Source: an uncultured Lachnospiraceae bacterium
GTDB taxonomy: Bacteria > Bacillota > Clostridia > Lachnospirales > Lachnospiraceae
DNA length: 47,956 nucleotides
NCBI GenBank assembly: GCA_910584695.1
Contig: CAJUBR010000012.1
Location: 1-47,956, forward strand
Direction of reading: 5' to 3'
Shown one piece after another: positions 26,202 to 35,356 of this stretch (position 1 is its first letter; every line of letters starts with the position of its first letter). Below the pieces are notes generated by a model, which worked only from the letters and a program-made list of their open reading frames with translations, had not been told where the DNA came from and ran no database searches. The translations under genes were made by a program, and so were the position numbers.

Positions 26202-27284
26202 CTAGTATGTTCTCTTAAAGGCTAACTGAATCTGTTTTTCTACTAATTCCTCAATATCCATTCCCATTTCTTTCCATAGCATTGGATACATACTGATGGA
26301 AGCGAAACCCGGAAGGGTATTAATTTCATTAAATATTACCTGATTCGTATCCCTTTCCAGAAAAAAGTCTACTCTAGAAAGTCCATAACCGTCTAAGGCG
26401 GTAAATATTTCCTTTGCAGCCTTTCGGATCTCCTCTACCTTACCCTCTGGAAGCTGCGGAGAAATTACCGTCTTTGATTCTGTATTGTTATATTTCGCAT
26501 CAAAATCATAAAATTCTGCGGCTGCTAATATTTCCCCAACACCGGAAGTCTCTGCATCGGAGGCACTTCCCAGTACTGCACATTCAATCTCTCTTCCTAT
26601 GATATTTTTCTCCACCAGAATCTTCGTGTCATGTCTGGCAGCAAGCTTTAACCCTTCTATCAGTTCTTCCCGGTTATGTGCTTTCGAAACCCCTTTAGAG
26701 GATCCTGCCTTGCTTGGCTTGATAAAGACCGGATACTCCAAATGCGTCTCCACCCGTTCCACCTCCCGGTCCATGAATGTTGGATTCTTTTCTGCCTGCT
26801 CTACATTAACTGCACGGACTAGTACATAGGGTGCCTGATGGATTCCTAAATTATCCACAATAATCTTTGTATATACTTTATCCATTCCCGCTGCTGATGC
26901 AAGAACACCGCAACCTACATAAGGAATCTTAGCTATTTCAAATAATCCCTGAATCGTTCCGTCCTCTCCATACATACCGTGCAGAACCGGAAAAATAACA
27001 TCTATTTTTCTTGTGGTAATTCCGTCTGTTCCTAATAAAATCACTTCTTTTTTTGTGGCATCCGGTGAAAGAACTGCACTGGTAACGGAATGAACCCAGC
27101 TTCCATCCTCAATATTTTTCAGGGAATCTGCCAACAGCCAATGTCCCTCTTTTGTGATTCCAATATATATAATTTCGTATTTATCTTTATTGATTGCTTT
27201 TGCAACCGTCTGTACAGAAAGGCAGGAAATATCATGCTCCGAAGACTGTCCGCCAAAAATTACCGCTATATTCTTTTTGCTCAT
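26202..27284 (-). CDS. ddl: D-alanine-D-alanine ligase
   Basis: A 360-residue ATP-grasp ligase making D-Ala-D-Ala. N-terminal FGGQSSEHDIS, the FPVLHGMYGEDGTIQG serine/glutamate motif, the ATP-binding KPSKAGSSKGV, and the magnesium site NEINTLPGF are present. A tyrosine stands in the substrate-side segment (AAEFYDFDAKY), as expected for D-Ala rather than D-lactate ligases; that specificity is a family inference. The frame opens seven codons upstream, but AAAGGAG before ATG 27284 sets the start. Confidence 0.97.
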   Translation of the reverse strand: MSKKNIAVIFGGQSSEHDISCLSVQTVAKAINKDKYEIIYIGITKEGHWLLADSLKNIEDGSWVHSVTSAVLSPDATKKEVILLGTDGITTRKIDVIFPVLHGMYGEDGTIQGLFEIAKIPYVGCGVLASAAGMDKVYTKIIVDNLGIHQAPYVLVRAVNVEQAEKNPTFMDREVERVETHLEYPVFIKPSKAGSSKGVSKAHNREELIEGLKLAARHDTKILVEKNIIGREIECAVLGSASDAETSGVGEILAAAEFYDFDAKYNNTESKTVISPQLPEGKVEEIRKAAKEIFTALDGYGLSRVDFFLERDTNQVIFNEINTLPGFASISMYPMLWKEMGMDIEELVEKQIQLAFKRTY

Positions 27285-27400
27285 ACTCTGGTTCTCCTTT
27301 AGCATTTTTATAAATCATATCATTATTAAACAGCAAATACAAGTTCCCGCTTTCCAGATAAAATATTTACCTTTCTTTCACGCCAGATTATAGATGCAAA

Positions 27401-28936
27401 TTATCTTTCTAAAAGTGCTTCCAGTTCTTGTATCATCGAATTAATATTATCAACCTGTTCCGATAAAACAATAATCTCCTGGCTGTTGCTTTGTACCATT
27501 TCCGCTATATTGGAAAATTCTGCATTTTCCGTATGAATTCTCTCTGCAATATCCTCATTAATCTTTACTGTATTTCCAATTACATTACTCTGGGTCGTAC
27601 GAATTTTGTCCGCTTCTTTAACAGCAGTAACCGAATTCTTTAACAAAGACATCATCTTGCGAACACCATCCACGGTCTCTACAATAACACTATTTTGTTC
27701 CATTAACTGTTCTGCATTGCTATTCATAAACTGCGAAACTTCAGTCGTACCGCTTTGTACTCTTCCTACTACCTTGTTTACATCTTCAATTGTTTCTTTT
27801 GTGCTGTCTGCAAGATGTCCTATTTCCTGTGCTACTACAGCAAATCCCCGTCCTGCTTCTCCCGCTCTTGCAGCCTCAATGGATGCATTCAATGCTAAAA
27901 GATTAATGGATTCTGCAATATCATTAATAATATTTAATGTTTGTCCTATCTCACCGGATTCCATCAATAATTTGTCTGTGACCTCTTTTGTCTTTCGGGT
28001 AGAACGTTCTACCTCCCCACTCATTTCCATCAGTCTTCCCAATGACTGTTCGTTTGATGTTGAAATGGAAACCAGTTCTTTTGAAATTGCATCCACTTCC
28101 TGCATTTTATTTTCCATATTCGTGCTGCTTTGCTCTAAAAGCATCAGGTTTTCCTTGCTTTGCTCGGAACGCTCTAACATGGATGTACTGCCCTCTAATA
28201 AAATTTCACTAATTGCAGATAATTCCTCTGTAGATGCACTTTCACTCTGTGATGTGCCAACCAACGTCTCACTTGCATCACCCAGACGGCTGGTAATCTG
28301 CGTAACTTTATCCAACACATTTTGTACCACCCTGTTATTCTCTTCCAATTCATCTTTTTTTGCATTAACCAAAAAAGAAGATATAAAAAACACAAATATC
28401 GTCAAGCCTGCTAGTGACAGGAAAAGCCCCACCAAACACATAAGAATATCTGCAATAAATAATTCATCCTTTACAGGTAAAAGCAAAGTTCCTCTTACCC
28501 CCCATGCAATAAAGAGGGAGAGCATACAAATGACACCACTGATCAGTAACAGCTTCACATCGAGATAAAATGCCATAAGGATTAAAAAGAAAAACAAAAA
28601 TCCCCAGAATGTTCTGGATGGTATCATATATAAAATGTAATTCCACTGAATGATTAAAATAACAGCCGAAAATAATTTAGCAAGCTTTAACCGGCCCTCT
28701 TTTAAATATCCCCCTTCGTAAGATGTTTTGATCAAAAACATTGCGGAAATAAAAAAAGCGATATCCATTAAGTCAAAAAGGATTACGGATATCCACGAAG
28801 TTTGCGGATACACATTCAAAAGTTTCTCTATAGTAAACATAACGGCAGCACACATACATGCACTGACAAGAATGGTCAGTCCCCATCGGAACACCCCAAA
28901 AAAATATACCTCAACTGCTGTTCTTTTCTTTTCCAT
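27401..28936 (-). CDS. Methyl-accepting chemotaxis protein, multi-span sensor
   Basis: A 511-residue chemoreceptor. The first ~190 residues hold about six transmembrane helices instead of the usual two flanking a periplasmic domain, with no HAMP domain. The cytoplasmic part has the conserved signalling tip (INLLALNASIEAARAGEAGRGFAVVAQE) that binds CheA and CheW. Known: such receptors signal to the flagellar motor. Input unknown, possibly a membrane-state or energy signal. AGGAGGAG precedes the ATG and overlaps the end of a KAS III remnant, suggesting former cotranscription. Confidence 0.9.
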   Translation of the reverse strand: MEKKRTAVEVYFFGVFRWGLTILVSACMCAAVMFTIEKLLNVYPQTSWISVILFDLMDIAFFISAMFLIKTSYEGGYLKEGRLKLAKLFSAVILIIQWNYILYMIPSRTFWGFLFFFLILMAFYLDVKLLLISGVICMLSLFIAWGVRGTLLLPVKDELFIADILMCLVGLFLSLAGLTIFVFFISSFLVNAKKDELEENNRVVQNVLDKVTQITSRLGDASETLVGTSQSESASTEELSAISEILLEGSTSMLERSEQSKENLMLLEQSSTNMENKMQEVDAISKELVSISTSNEQSLGRLMEMSGEVERSTRKTKEVTDKLLMESGEIGQTLNIINDIAESINLLALNASIEAARAGEAGRGFAVVAQEIGHLADSTKETIEDVNKVVGRVQSGTTEVSQFMNSNAEQLMEQNSVIVETVDGVRKMMSLLKNSVTAVKEADKIRTTQSNVIGNTVKINEDIAERIHTENAEFSNIAEMVQSNSQEIIVLSEQVDNINSMIQELEALLER

Positions 28937-28948
28937 ATTATTCTCCTC

Positions 28949-29353
28949 CTAAAAAATATATAGCTGCACGATATAGGACAAACCTGCACCTACGGTACAA
29001 ATAATGATTTTGTTTCCCTTTTGGGAATACGTGTCCCACATTCTGTTCAGACAAAGAATCGGACAGGTATTTCCGGTATATCCGTACTCCTTTCCCACAA
29101 AAAAAATATTTTCCTTCTGGAACATCTAACAATTCAAGTGTTTTCATATTACTTGCATCACTTAACTGGGAAAAAATAAAATAATCAATTTCTTTCATTA
29201 GTAAGTGAATTTTTGTCGAGAAGCTCCTTTATCATTTTACACCAGACTTCCGGCAGAAAATCCATTATTTTCAAAATGCTGATCAAGTTCCTGGTTGTAC
29301 ACTTTATTTTTGGGAACATAAATCCCAGTCCCTGCCATCTTCACATTTTTCAT
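28949..29353 (-). pseudogene. FabH-like ketoacyl-ACP synthase III remnant
   Basis: The ATG at 29353 has AAGGGGGG before it and starts KNVKMAGTGIYVPKNKVYN, the N-terminus of KAS III (FabH-like) enzymes, ending in a stop after 38 codons. The C-terminal part follows at once: EIDYFIFSQLSDASNMKTLE, then after a frameshift in a run of eight T residues (29099-29106) EYGYTGNTCPILCLNRMWD and a hydrophobic end with TVGAGLSY. The usual ~330 codons are reduced to about 130, so roughly the middle 200 (including the catalytic Cys) are lost. Three lesions in one gene show true decay. Confidence 0.85.
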
Positions 29354-29630
29354 AATACCCCCCTTTTAAGAGCACAATTGAGTTTTCTTAAGAACGTGTA
29401 CGACAGAACCTATTATAAATACAGTGTTTAGAAACATATATACATGTATGGCTTATTTTTATAATATTTACCGCAAATCTTTCCTATCTCAAATAGAATC
29501 AGTATACTTCTAATGCCACCTCTTTGCCTGTAAATTTAAATAATATTATACTAAAAATATTTAAAATATTCAATCCCTCTTTATATTTTATCGACAAATT
29601 TCGTCCTTTTTTAAAAAGGTTTATACATTG
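29354..29630. other. Non-coding stretch upstream of the KAS III remnant
   Basis: About 280 AT-rich bp. On the minus strand a TATAAT-like sequence (in TTTATAATAGG) about 55 bp before the remnant's start could be the promoter of the remnant and the chemoreceptor. Nothing else recognised. Confidence 0.35.
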
Positions 29631-29632
29631 AT

Positions 29633-29660
29633 AAAAGCCCCCGGAAACCGAGGGCTTTTT
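29633..29660. terminator. Bidirectional terminator after spoIIR
   Basis: A 12-bp stem with one mismatch (AAAAGCCCCCGG, AAA loop, CCGAGGGCTTTT) with A and T tracts on both sides. It ends the spoIIR transcript on the minus strand and would work in the other direction too. Confidence 0.85.
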
Positions 29661-29675
29661 ACTTCCTATCCACAA

Positions 29676-30596
29676 TTATTTTCCCTTTATCAGGTTATAT
29701 AACCACGACTCTGCCTTTACTGTAACCTGATTAGATTTGTCAGTATTTCCATCTTTACAATATGCAAACAGTGCCGCATACTCCTCAGGCGTCAGAACTT
29801 CCTTTAACTCCTCTTTTCCTTCCTTGGAAACCACAGCAGTGGATTCATCGATAAAGCAGAGCGGTGGATACATAACACACCACCAATTCTGTCCCTTTGC
29901 CTTCCCGATATCAATACGGAGTGCCTGGTATTCTCCTTCCGGAAATGTCAGATCACCGTAGGTCTTTGCCGGAAATTCCTCCTCCGTCACATAAACCTTA
30001 ACTTTATAATCATACCCCTGTTCCGTAATGGTATCCACTGCCGTTTTATAAATATTTTGCAGATTTGCAATCACAGTCTTCTTGCTCTCAGCTACATCCT
30101 TACAATCGGCAAGAAGCGGTTTTAACATTGTAACCACATCCTCTTTTACTGCCATTTTAAGCATCTGGTCTTCTTCCGAATCGCTGTTGGCACGGACATG
30201 AAACCGTAAAATACCGGAATAAGGTGCACCGGAGGCGATATCCCCATCTTCTCCTTCCATGGCTAAAATATCACTCTCTGCATCCAACGTATTTTCCCCG
30301 GATAAAATAGATTTTAATACTGCACCGGACACGGATTGTACCTCCCCATTTTCCATGCTTTCTAATGTATCTAATACCCCCTTTTCCAAATCGTAATCTC
30401 CTATGTCTGCCATTAGAGAATTTCCGTCCACAGAGGAATAGGCATCTGTCACCGTAGCAAAGCTGTTCAGCACAGCCATCAGTGTCTGGGTAACTCCTCC
30501 CTCCTTGTGATCCTGATAATATGAAAATGTAGCCACAATAAGACCGCCCATAATTCCAATTAAAATTGCTGCAAACATATCCCGAAATACTTTCAT
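29676..30596 (-). CDS. spoIIR: Stage II sporulation protein R
   Basis: A 306-residue secreted signalling protein made in the forespore that triggers SpoIIGA to process pro-sigma-E in the mother cell. One N-terminal helix, then an atypical ~100-residue acidic insertion, then the SpoIIR core: LRFHVRANSDSEEDQMLK and the hallmark GKAKGQNWWCVMYPPLCFID. Known SpoIIR proteins are about 200-260 residues, so this one is long because of the insertion. A sigma-F-like -10 lies upstream. It follows the nickel transport genes on the same strand but is likely expressed separately. Confidence 0.92.
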   Translation of the reverse strand: MKVFRDMFAAILIGIMGGLIVATFSYYQDHKEGGVTQTLMAVLNSFATVTDAYSSVDGNSLMADIGDYDLEKGVLDTLESMENGEVQSVSGAVLKSILSGENTLDAESDILAMEGEDGDIASGAPYSGILRFHVRANSDSEEDQMLKMAVKEDVVTMLKPLLADCKDVAESKKTVIANLQNIYKTAVDTITEQGYDYKVKVYVTEEEFPAKTYGDLTFPEGEYQALRIDIGKAKGQNWWCVMYPPLCFIDESTAVVSKEGKEELKEVLTPEEYAALFAYCKDGNTDKSNQVTVKAESWLYNLIKGK

Positions 30597-30629
30597 ACAC
30601 GAACCCTTCTTTCTTTTTTGTTATCTGAA

Positions 30630-30638
30630 AGTATTTCC
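30630..30638 (-). promoter_or_regulatory. Possible sigma-F -10 element of spoIIR
   Basis: GGAAATACT on the minus strand fits the forespore sigma-F -10 pattern (GG then A-rich), about 34 bp before the start codon. A GAATA 14 bp upstream is a poor -35 at short spacing, so the call is tentative. Confidence 0.3.
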
Positions 30639-30655
30639 CATAATATACATTTTAT

Positions 30656-31420
30656 TCAGGAAACAGGGATATGTACTTTGTCATCTCTCCCAGACAGGGA
30701 CAAGGGCAGCTCCAATCCATTTTTCACCAACAGCTCTTCGTTTTGCAATATATCTCTGGTCTTTCCCTGTGCTGCAATCTTTCCGTCACACAGCAGGATT
30801 ACCCTTTCACAGGTGTCATAAATAAAGTCCAGGTCATGGGATGCGATCATTTTTGTTGTCTTAAGTTCATTGATTACATGAATCAAATTTCTTCTGTTTC
30901 TAGGATCTAATGCCACAGACGGCTCATCCATAAGCAGAATGTCCGGCTGCATGGAAAGCACCGAAGCGATAGCCGCAAGCTTTTTCTGACCTCCCGACAG
31001 GCGGTATATTTTTTCCTTTGCCAATTCTTCCATATGCACTTTTTCCAATGCTTCCTTGGTCCTCTTCCTTACCTCTTCCCGACTCATTCCGTAATTTTCC
31101 GGTGCAAATGCCACATCATCATATACTGTCCCCATAAAAAGCTGGTTATCTGAATTCTGGAACACATACCCTGCCATTTCCCTAATCTTTTCCAGATTCT
31201 GTTTTTCAACCGTTATTCCCCCAAGCTGCACATCTCCATCATAATGATCCTCAATCCCCACCAGAAGTTTTAATAAAGTTGATTTTCCTGCACCATTACT
31301 GCCGATAATTCCGACACTTTCCCCCTCCTGCACTTCAAAACTAACATCCTGCAGGGCAAAATGTTTCTTCCCTTGATGCCCATATGAAAAGAAAACGCCT
31401 TTTGCACATATCTTCACCAT
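30656..31420 (-). CDS. larO: Nickel/cobalt ECF transporter ATPase (CbiO/LarO)
   Basis: A 254-residue ATPase: Walker A GSNGAGKST, Q-loop YVFQNSDNQLF (the DNQ form typical of ECF ATPases), signature LSGGQKK, Walker B ILLMDEPSVALD, switch His SHDLDF. It energises uptake through CbiQ and CbiM. The lar cofactor genes in the same operon make nickel rather than cobalt the probable metal. AGGAGG precedes the ATG. It is the last gene of the operon. Confidence 0.9.
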   Translation of the reverse strand: MVKICAKGVFFSYGHQGKKHFALQDVSFEVQEGESVGIIGSNGAGKSTLLKLLVGIEDHYDGDVQLGGITVEKQNLEKIREMAGYVFQNSDNQLFMGTVYDDVAFAPENYGMSREEVRKRTKEALEKVHMEELAKEKIYRLSGGQKKLAAIASVLSMQPDILLMDEPSVALDPRNRRNLIHVINELKTTKMIASHDLDFIYDTCERVILLCDGKIAAQGKTRDILQNEELLVKNGLELPLSLSGRDDKVHIPVS

Positions 31421-31429
31421 TTTTGCCTC

Positions 31430-32227
31430 CTATAATGATCCTATCCATTCAAACACCGGTATCAACCTCATCAAAACGATTGCGGCTGCCATGCCAATTC
31501 CAAAAAGAATGCTCTTGGAATAATCAATCCGCTCCCTGCCCTTTAAGTGGAAATGTCCCGAAAACCCTCTAAGCACCATACTCTCATATACCTCCTCTGC
31601 CCGATCCATACTTCGCAACAGCAGTGCTCCTGCCAGAGAGCCCCATGCCTTTATATGAATTCCCTTTTGCCCCGGTGCCCTTAAAGAATATGCCAGTGAA
31701 ACATTCTCTGCCTCTTTCAAGAATAAAATCAAATAACGATAAATCAACATAACCACAGTTATCAGTAATCCGGGAGCCTTAAACACCTGCAAGGCATAAC
31801 AAATCTGTTCCACCCCTGTAGATGTAATGAAAACATAAGATACTGTGATTGCAAAAACACCCTTTAAATATAACGTCAAAAAGGAAACTACACCGCCTGT
31901 CACCGGAATCCCTACCCACTGGGTAAGAATGGTCTGATCGTAAAACAAATTTGCCGCACCCAAAAACAGGAGCAGTACCATCAACACCCGGAGTTTTCGA
32001 AAGGCATTTCTTAACGGCATTTCCCCCATGTTTAACAGAATGACCAAAACAACAGCCATACTCATGGTTCCGGTCAAATCATATTTGGGAAAAGATACCA
32101 GTACCGCAATATATAAGATCGTGACTAACAGCTTTGCTACTGGATGAAGTGAGGTTAAAAATGTATTTTTCCCCGGAAGATCGTCTAAAACATGTAACTC
32201 TTTAACTGTTTTTTGAATATTACTCAT
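31430..32227 (-). CDS. larQ: Nickel/cobalt ECF transporter T component (CbiQ/LarQ)
   Basis: A 265-residue membrane protein with about five to six helices. It has the coupling-helix motifs of ECF T components (SLRAPG and the second one near MVLRGFSGHF), which transmit ATPase movement to the substrate-binding subunit. The start overlaps the end of the CbiM-like gene by 8 bp, so translation is coupled. Confidence 0.9.
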   Translation of the reverse strand: MSNIQKTVKELHVLDDLPGKNTFLTSLHPVAKLLVTILYIAVLVSFPKYDLTGTMSMAVVLVILLNMGEMPLRNAFRKLRVLMVLLLFLGAANLFYDQTILTQWVGIPVTGGVVSFLTLYLKGVFAITVSYVFITSTGVEQICYALQVFKAPGLLITVVMLIYRYLILFLKEAENVSLAYSLRAPGQKGIHIKAWGSLAGALLLRSMDRAEEVYESMVLRGFSGHFHLKGRERIDYSKSILFGIGMAAAIVLMRLIPVFEWIGSL

Positions 32228-33236
32228 CTTTCTTTACTTTCCTATTTCTAAATGCACGCACCGCTTTCCCTGCCACAGCACACAAAACAATTACGGCAAC
32301 CCCCCCAATGATACCGGAAAATGATGTTCCTGCTGCCGAATCAGATGAGCGGAAATTATAATCTGGAAACAAAGCGAAAGCCTCCTGTATTTTGTCTGCC
32401 AGATTATAAATTCCACCATGGCTTTTCAATTCTGTACCGCCTGTCATTTTTGCAATAGACCATTCCAATCCATCTGGAAACGCAGATGCATAAAGTGAAA
32501 AAACTCCCGCTATGATAAATGCCAGAATCCCTATCATCCCGATGGTTTTTCGATAGGTCAGTCTGCCTATTTTTCCTTTCTCTGTTCTGTTACAATTCCC
32601 AGTCCAAAGCAATTCAGGTCTTGCCTCATACACAAATGACAAAACCAGAGCCGTTATCACACCTTCCATCAAGCCAATTGCAAGATGGATTGGCTGCATT
32701 ACTGCCAAAAATGCTGTAAACGGTAATTCCGTAATTTTCGATGCCGTCGTCTCTAGTACAACAGAAAAGGCTCCAAGCTGCAAAGTCAACACACAACCCA
32801 AAACGGAAGCTACTACGATTTTTTTCTTATTCATTCCGTCTCTCATAATCCGTTTCCAAATCAAAAGAGCACCTATGAAGCATCCGTAAAATGCCATATT
32901 CCAGACATTACATCCAAATGCCAGTAGTCCGCCGTCCGCAAACAACAGACATTGAATCAACAGTACCCCTATCATCGTAATAAATCCGGCATAAGGACCA
33001 AGAACCGCTGAAATCAACATACCTCCGCAAAGATGCCCAGAAGAACCTGTTCCCGGAATCGTAAAATTTATCATCTGTGCAGCAAATACAAATGCACCCA
33101 TCACACCCATCACTGGTATCTTTTTTATTTCATTGATTTCTTTTACCTTTTTCATTGAATATCCCGCTGCCGCTGCCGAACAGACATACATCGTCCCCGC
33201 GACTGCCGGTGCAACAAGAGCATCTGCCATATGCAT
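32220..33236 (-). CDS. larMN: Nickel-binding ECF component CbiM fused to CbiN-like domain
   Basis: A 338-residue membrane protein. The N-terminus MHMADALVAPAVAG is the CbiM/NikM signature whose amino terminus and His2 bind the metal, so the ATG at 33236 must be the start. The frame opens five codons earlier, but GGAGG lies seven bases before 33236. CbiM helices fill about residues 10-230, then a C-terminal domain with two helices and FPDGLEWS, the CbiN/NikN signature, in one chain. Homologue of LarMN. Linked to larE, which ends 26 bp upstream. Confidence 0.92.
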   Translation of the reverse strand: MHMADALVAPAVAGTMYVCSAAAAGYSMKKVKEINEIKKIPVMGVMGAFVFAAQMINFTIPGTGSSGHLCGGMLISAVLGPYAGFITMIGVLLIQCLLFADGGLLAFGCNVWNMAFYGCFIGALLIWKRIMRDGMNKKKIVVASVLGCVLTLQLGAFSVVLETTASKITELPFTAFLAVMQPIHLAIGLMEGVITALVLSFVYEARPELLWTGNCNRTEKGKIGRLTYRKTIGMIGILAFIIAGVFSLYASAFPDGLEWSIAKMTGGTELKSHGGIYNLADKIQEAFALFPDYNFRSSDSAAGTSFSGIIGGVAVIVLCAVAGKAVRAFRNRKVKKDE

Positions 33237-33261
33237 ATTTTTATCCTCCATTTTCCCTTAA

Positions 33262-34092
33262 TTACATGTCATCAGTGCAATTCATTATATCCAGGCTCCC
33301 AGAACGAAACCCCTCCAAATCAACTGTTAGATAAACATATCCCATCTGCTTTATCATGGAAACCAATTCTCTGCGTTTTTCCATTAAAGCAGGAATATCC
33401 TTCTCATCCACTTCAATCCTTACCAGATTATCATGAATCCGGGCACGTACATTATAAAAACCCATTTGCTTTATATAATCTTCTATTGTTTCCACTTTCC
33501 TCATATTTTCATAAGACAGCCGTGTCTGGTACGGAAAACGTGTAGCAAGACAAGGTGTAGAAGGTTTATCTGCCACTGCCATCTTATACACTCTTCCAAG
33601 CCTTCTTACTTCTTCCTTAGAAAACCCGTTCCGCAGAAAAGGACTTAGAATTCCCAATTCCTGTAACGCCTTGATACCGGGTCGGTATTCCCTCGTATCA
33701 TCCGCATTCGTCCCCTCTATCACATATTCGATGTTCCACTTTTGTGCTTCTTCCAATATTCTTGTAAACATATATTTTTTGCATAAATAGCATCTGTTTT
33801 TTGGGTTGTCTGCTATTCCCGCCTCTTCCAGTTCATCTATAAAAAGAAGCTTGTGTACTGCACCACAGTCCTTGGCCAGTCTCTTTGCAAGTTCCAGATC
33901 CTTCATTGGGTGAAGTAATGTATGTATCGTTACGGCATACACATTTGTGTCATGTTTTTTAGCCTGTTCACAGGCTGCTTTTAACAGTACACTGCTGTCG
34001 GCCCCTCCTGAAAATGCAAGCATAATATCCTGTTTTGTTAAATCATCCATTAACCGATTTAACCCTTGGCACTTTTCGTCAAATCTGTCCAT
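33262..34092 (-). CDS. larE: LarE, sulfur transferase for nickel-pincer cofactor
   Basis: A 276-residue ATP-pyrophosphatase-type enzyme: the PP-loop AFSGGADSSVLLKA, RCYLCKKYMF, EGTNADD and the KPSTPCLATRFP segment whose Cys corresponds to the sacrificial cysteine of the known LarE. It adds sulfur to the pyridine dicarboxylate intermediate, giving the dithio ligand of nickel. Start: AAAGGGA favours ATG 34092 over the upstream ATG. It overlaps the end of larC by 14 bp. Confidence 0.92.
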   Translation of the reverse strand: MDRFDEKCQGLNRLMDDLTKQDIMLAFSGGADSSVLLKAACEQAKKHDTNVYAVTIHTLLHPMKDLELAKRLAKDCGAVHKLLFIDELEEAGIADNPKNRCYLCKKYMFTRILEEAQKWNIEYVIEGTNADDTREYRPGIKALQELGILSPFLRNGFSKEEVRRLGRVYKMAVADKPSTPCLATRFPYQTRLSYENMRKVETIEDYIKQMGFYNVRARIHDNLVRIEVDEKDIPALMEKRRELVSMIKQMGYVYLTVDLEGFRSGSLDIMNCTDDM

Positions 34093-35356
34093 CGCATTCC
34101 CTTTCAATCAAACGAAAAACCTCCTGAAAAGACATTCCACTCTTTTTACAGAGTTCCGTCACACTCTCATATTCAGGGTAAAACCGCATCTGACCCTCTA
34201 CCCTGCATATCTTTACTGAAGCCGTTCCAATTGTTGTCTCCATCTGTCTTACTTCCCGTTCCAGTATACTTCTCTCCATTCGGACTTTTCGGATGCCGAT
34301 TGTTGTTGTCTCCTTAAACATAATCCGTTCCAGCTTTGGAACGTCTCTTTCCTTTGCTATTACATTTAACTGATATGCCGGTCTGTTTTTCTTCATAAAA
34401 ATGGGAATATAATTTACATCTAACGCACCCTCTTCCATCAGGCGGTTCATAACATACCCCAGATTCTCCCCGGTACAATCGTCCAGATTACTTTCTAATT
34501 TATAAATGCTGTCAATTTCGTTTTTTCCTTCATCCTGAATTAACATCGCCCGGAGCAGGCTTGGTTTTTTATAATTACGTTTTCCTGCTCCAATTCCGAT
34601 TTTCTGTATTAGAAAATGTTCCGGAAGTCTGTCCGCAGTCCGAATCGCCGCCGCAATTGCCGCTCCGGTAGGAGTAACCAGTTCCCCTTTTATATCGGTT
34701 AAATGCAGGCACAACCCATTTTCCTGTATAATATTGGCAACTGCCGGAACCGGAACCGGAAGGATTCCATGCTGGCACCGGATACTTCCACATCCCTCAT
34801 AAAGCACAGGGATAACCGCCTCCTCCACATCCAGATCATCCAGGCACACTGCCGCCGCTATAATATCTACAATAGAGTCCACCGCACCCACCTCGTGAAA
34901 ATGCACCTGTTCCAATGTCGTTCCATGTGCTTTTGCTTCCGCTTTGCCCAATATTGTAAATATTTCAGCTGCTGTTTCCTTTGCCCGTGGAGTCATTGCA
35001 GTATGCTTTATTACCTCTAAAATATCCGGAAGCCTTTGATGTTCATGGGAATGCTGATGTCCTCTTTCATGGTGGTGTTCTTCCTTTTCATCATGATCTT
35101 TCTGATGATGGTGCTCTTCAAACAGATATTCCATATCATGATCACGGTTTTCATACGGATGGTCTAAGATTACATCAAAATCACAGACATCCAGCCCTGC
35201 TTTCTTTACCCGGCTGATCCGGACATCAAATCCTTTCACTGGAATGCTGTCCAATACCTCTAAAAGATGCTCCTGATCCGCTCCCAAATCCAGCAGCGAT
35301 GCCACAAACATATCTCCACTGATCCCGGAATAACACTCCAAATATAATTTACTCAT
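34079..35356 (-). CDS. larC: LarC, nickel insertion cyclometallase
   Basis: A 425-residue protein that inserts nickel into the pincer nucleotide, a CTP-dependent reaction in the characterised enzyme. N-terminal LYLECYSGISGDMFVASLLD, the VHFHEVGAVDSIVDI metal/active-site block, and C-terminal ESNLDDCTGENLGYVMNRL. A histidine- and acid-rich stretch at residues 79-107 (HHHQKDHDEKEEHHH) is a probable nickel store. In Lactiplantibacillus larC is two frames joined by programmed frameshifting; here one continuous frame. It overlaps larB by 8 bp with a GGAG ribosome binding site inside larB. Confidence 0.95.
   Translation of the reverse strand: MSKLYLECYSGISGDMFVASLLDLGADQEHLLEVLDSIPVKGFDVRISRVKKAGLDVCDFDVILDHPYENRDHDMEYLFEEHHHQKDHDEKEEHHHERGHQHSHEHQRLPDILEVIKHTAMTPRAKETAAEIFTILGKAEAKAHGTTLEQVHFHEVGAVDSIVDIIAAAVCLDDLDVEEAVIPVLYEGCGSIRCQHGILPVPVPAVANIIQENGLCLHLTDIKGELVTPTGAAIAAAIRTADRLPEHFLIQKIGIGAGKRNYKKPSLLRAMLIQDEGKNEIDSIYKLESNLDDCTGENLGYVMNRLMEEGALDVNYIPIFMKKNRPAYQLNVIAKERDVPKLERIMFKETTTIGIRKVRMERSILEREVRQMETTIGTASVKICRVEGQMRFYPEYESVTELCKKSGMSFQEVFRLIERECDGQI

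Noticed and set aside
27606..28568. Long (320-codon) plus-strand open frame
   Set aside because: It is antisense to the well-supported chemoreceptor gene, is Ser/Thr/Val-rich as expected of an antisense coiled coil, and has no start signal.
34079..35356. Programmed frameshift in larC as in Lactiplantibacillus
   Set aside because: The frame here is continuous with all family motifs, so no frameshift is needed.
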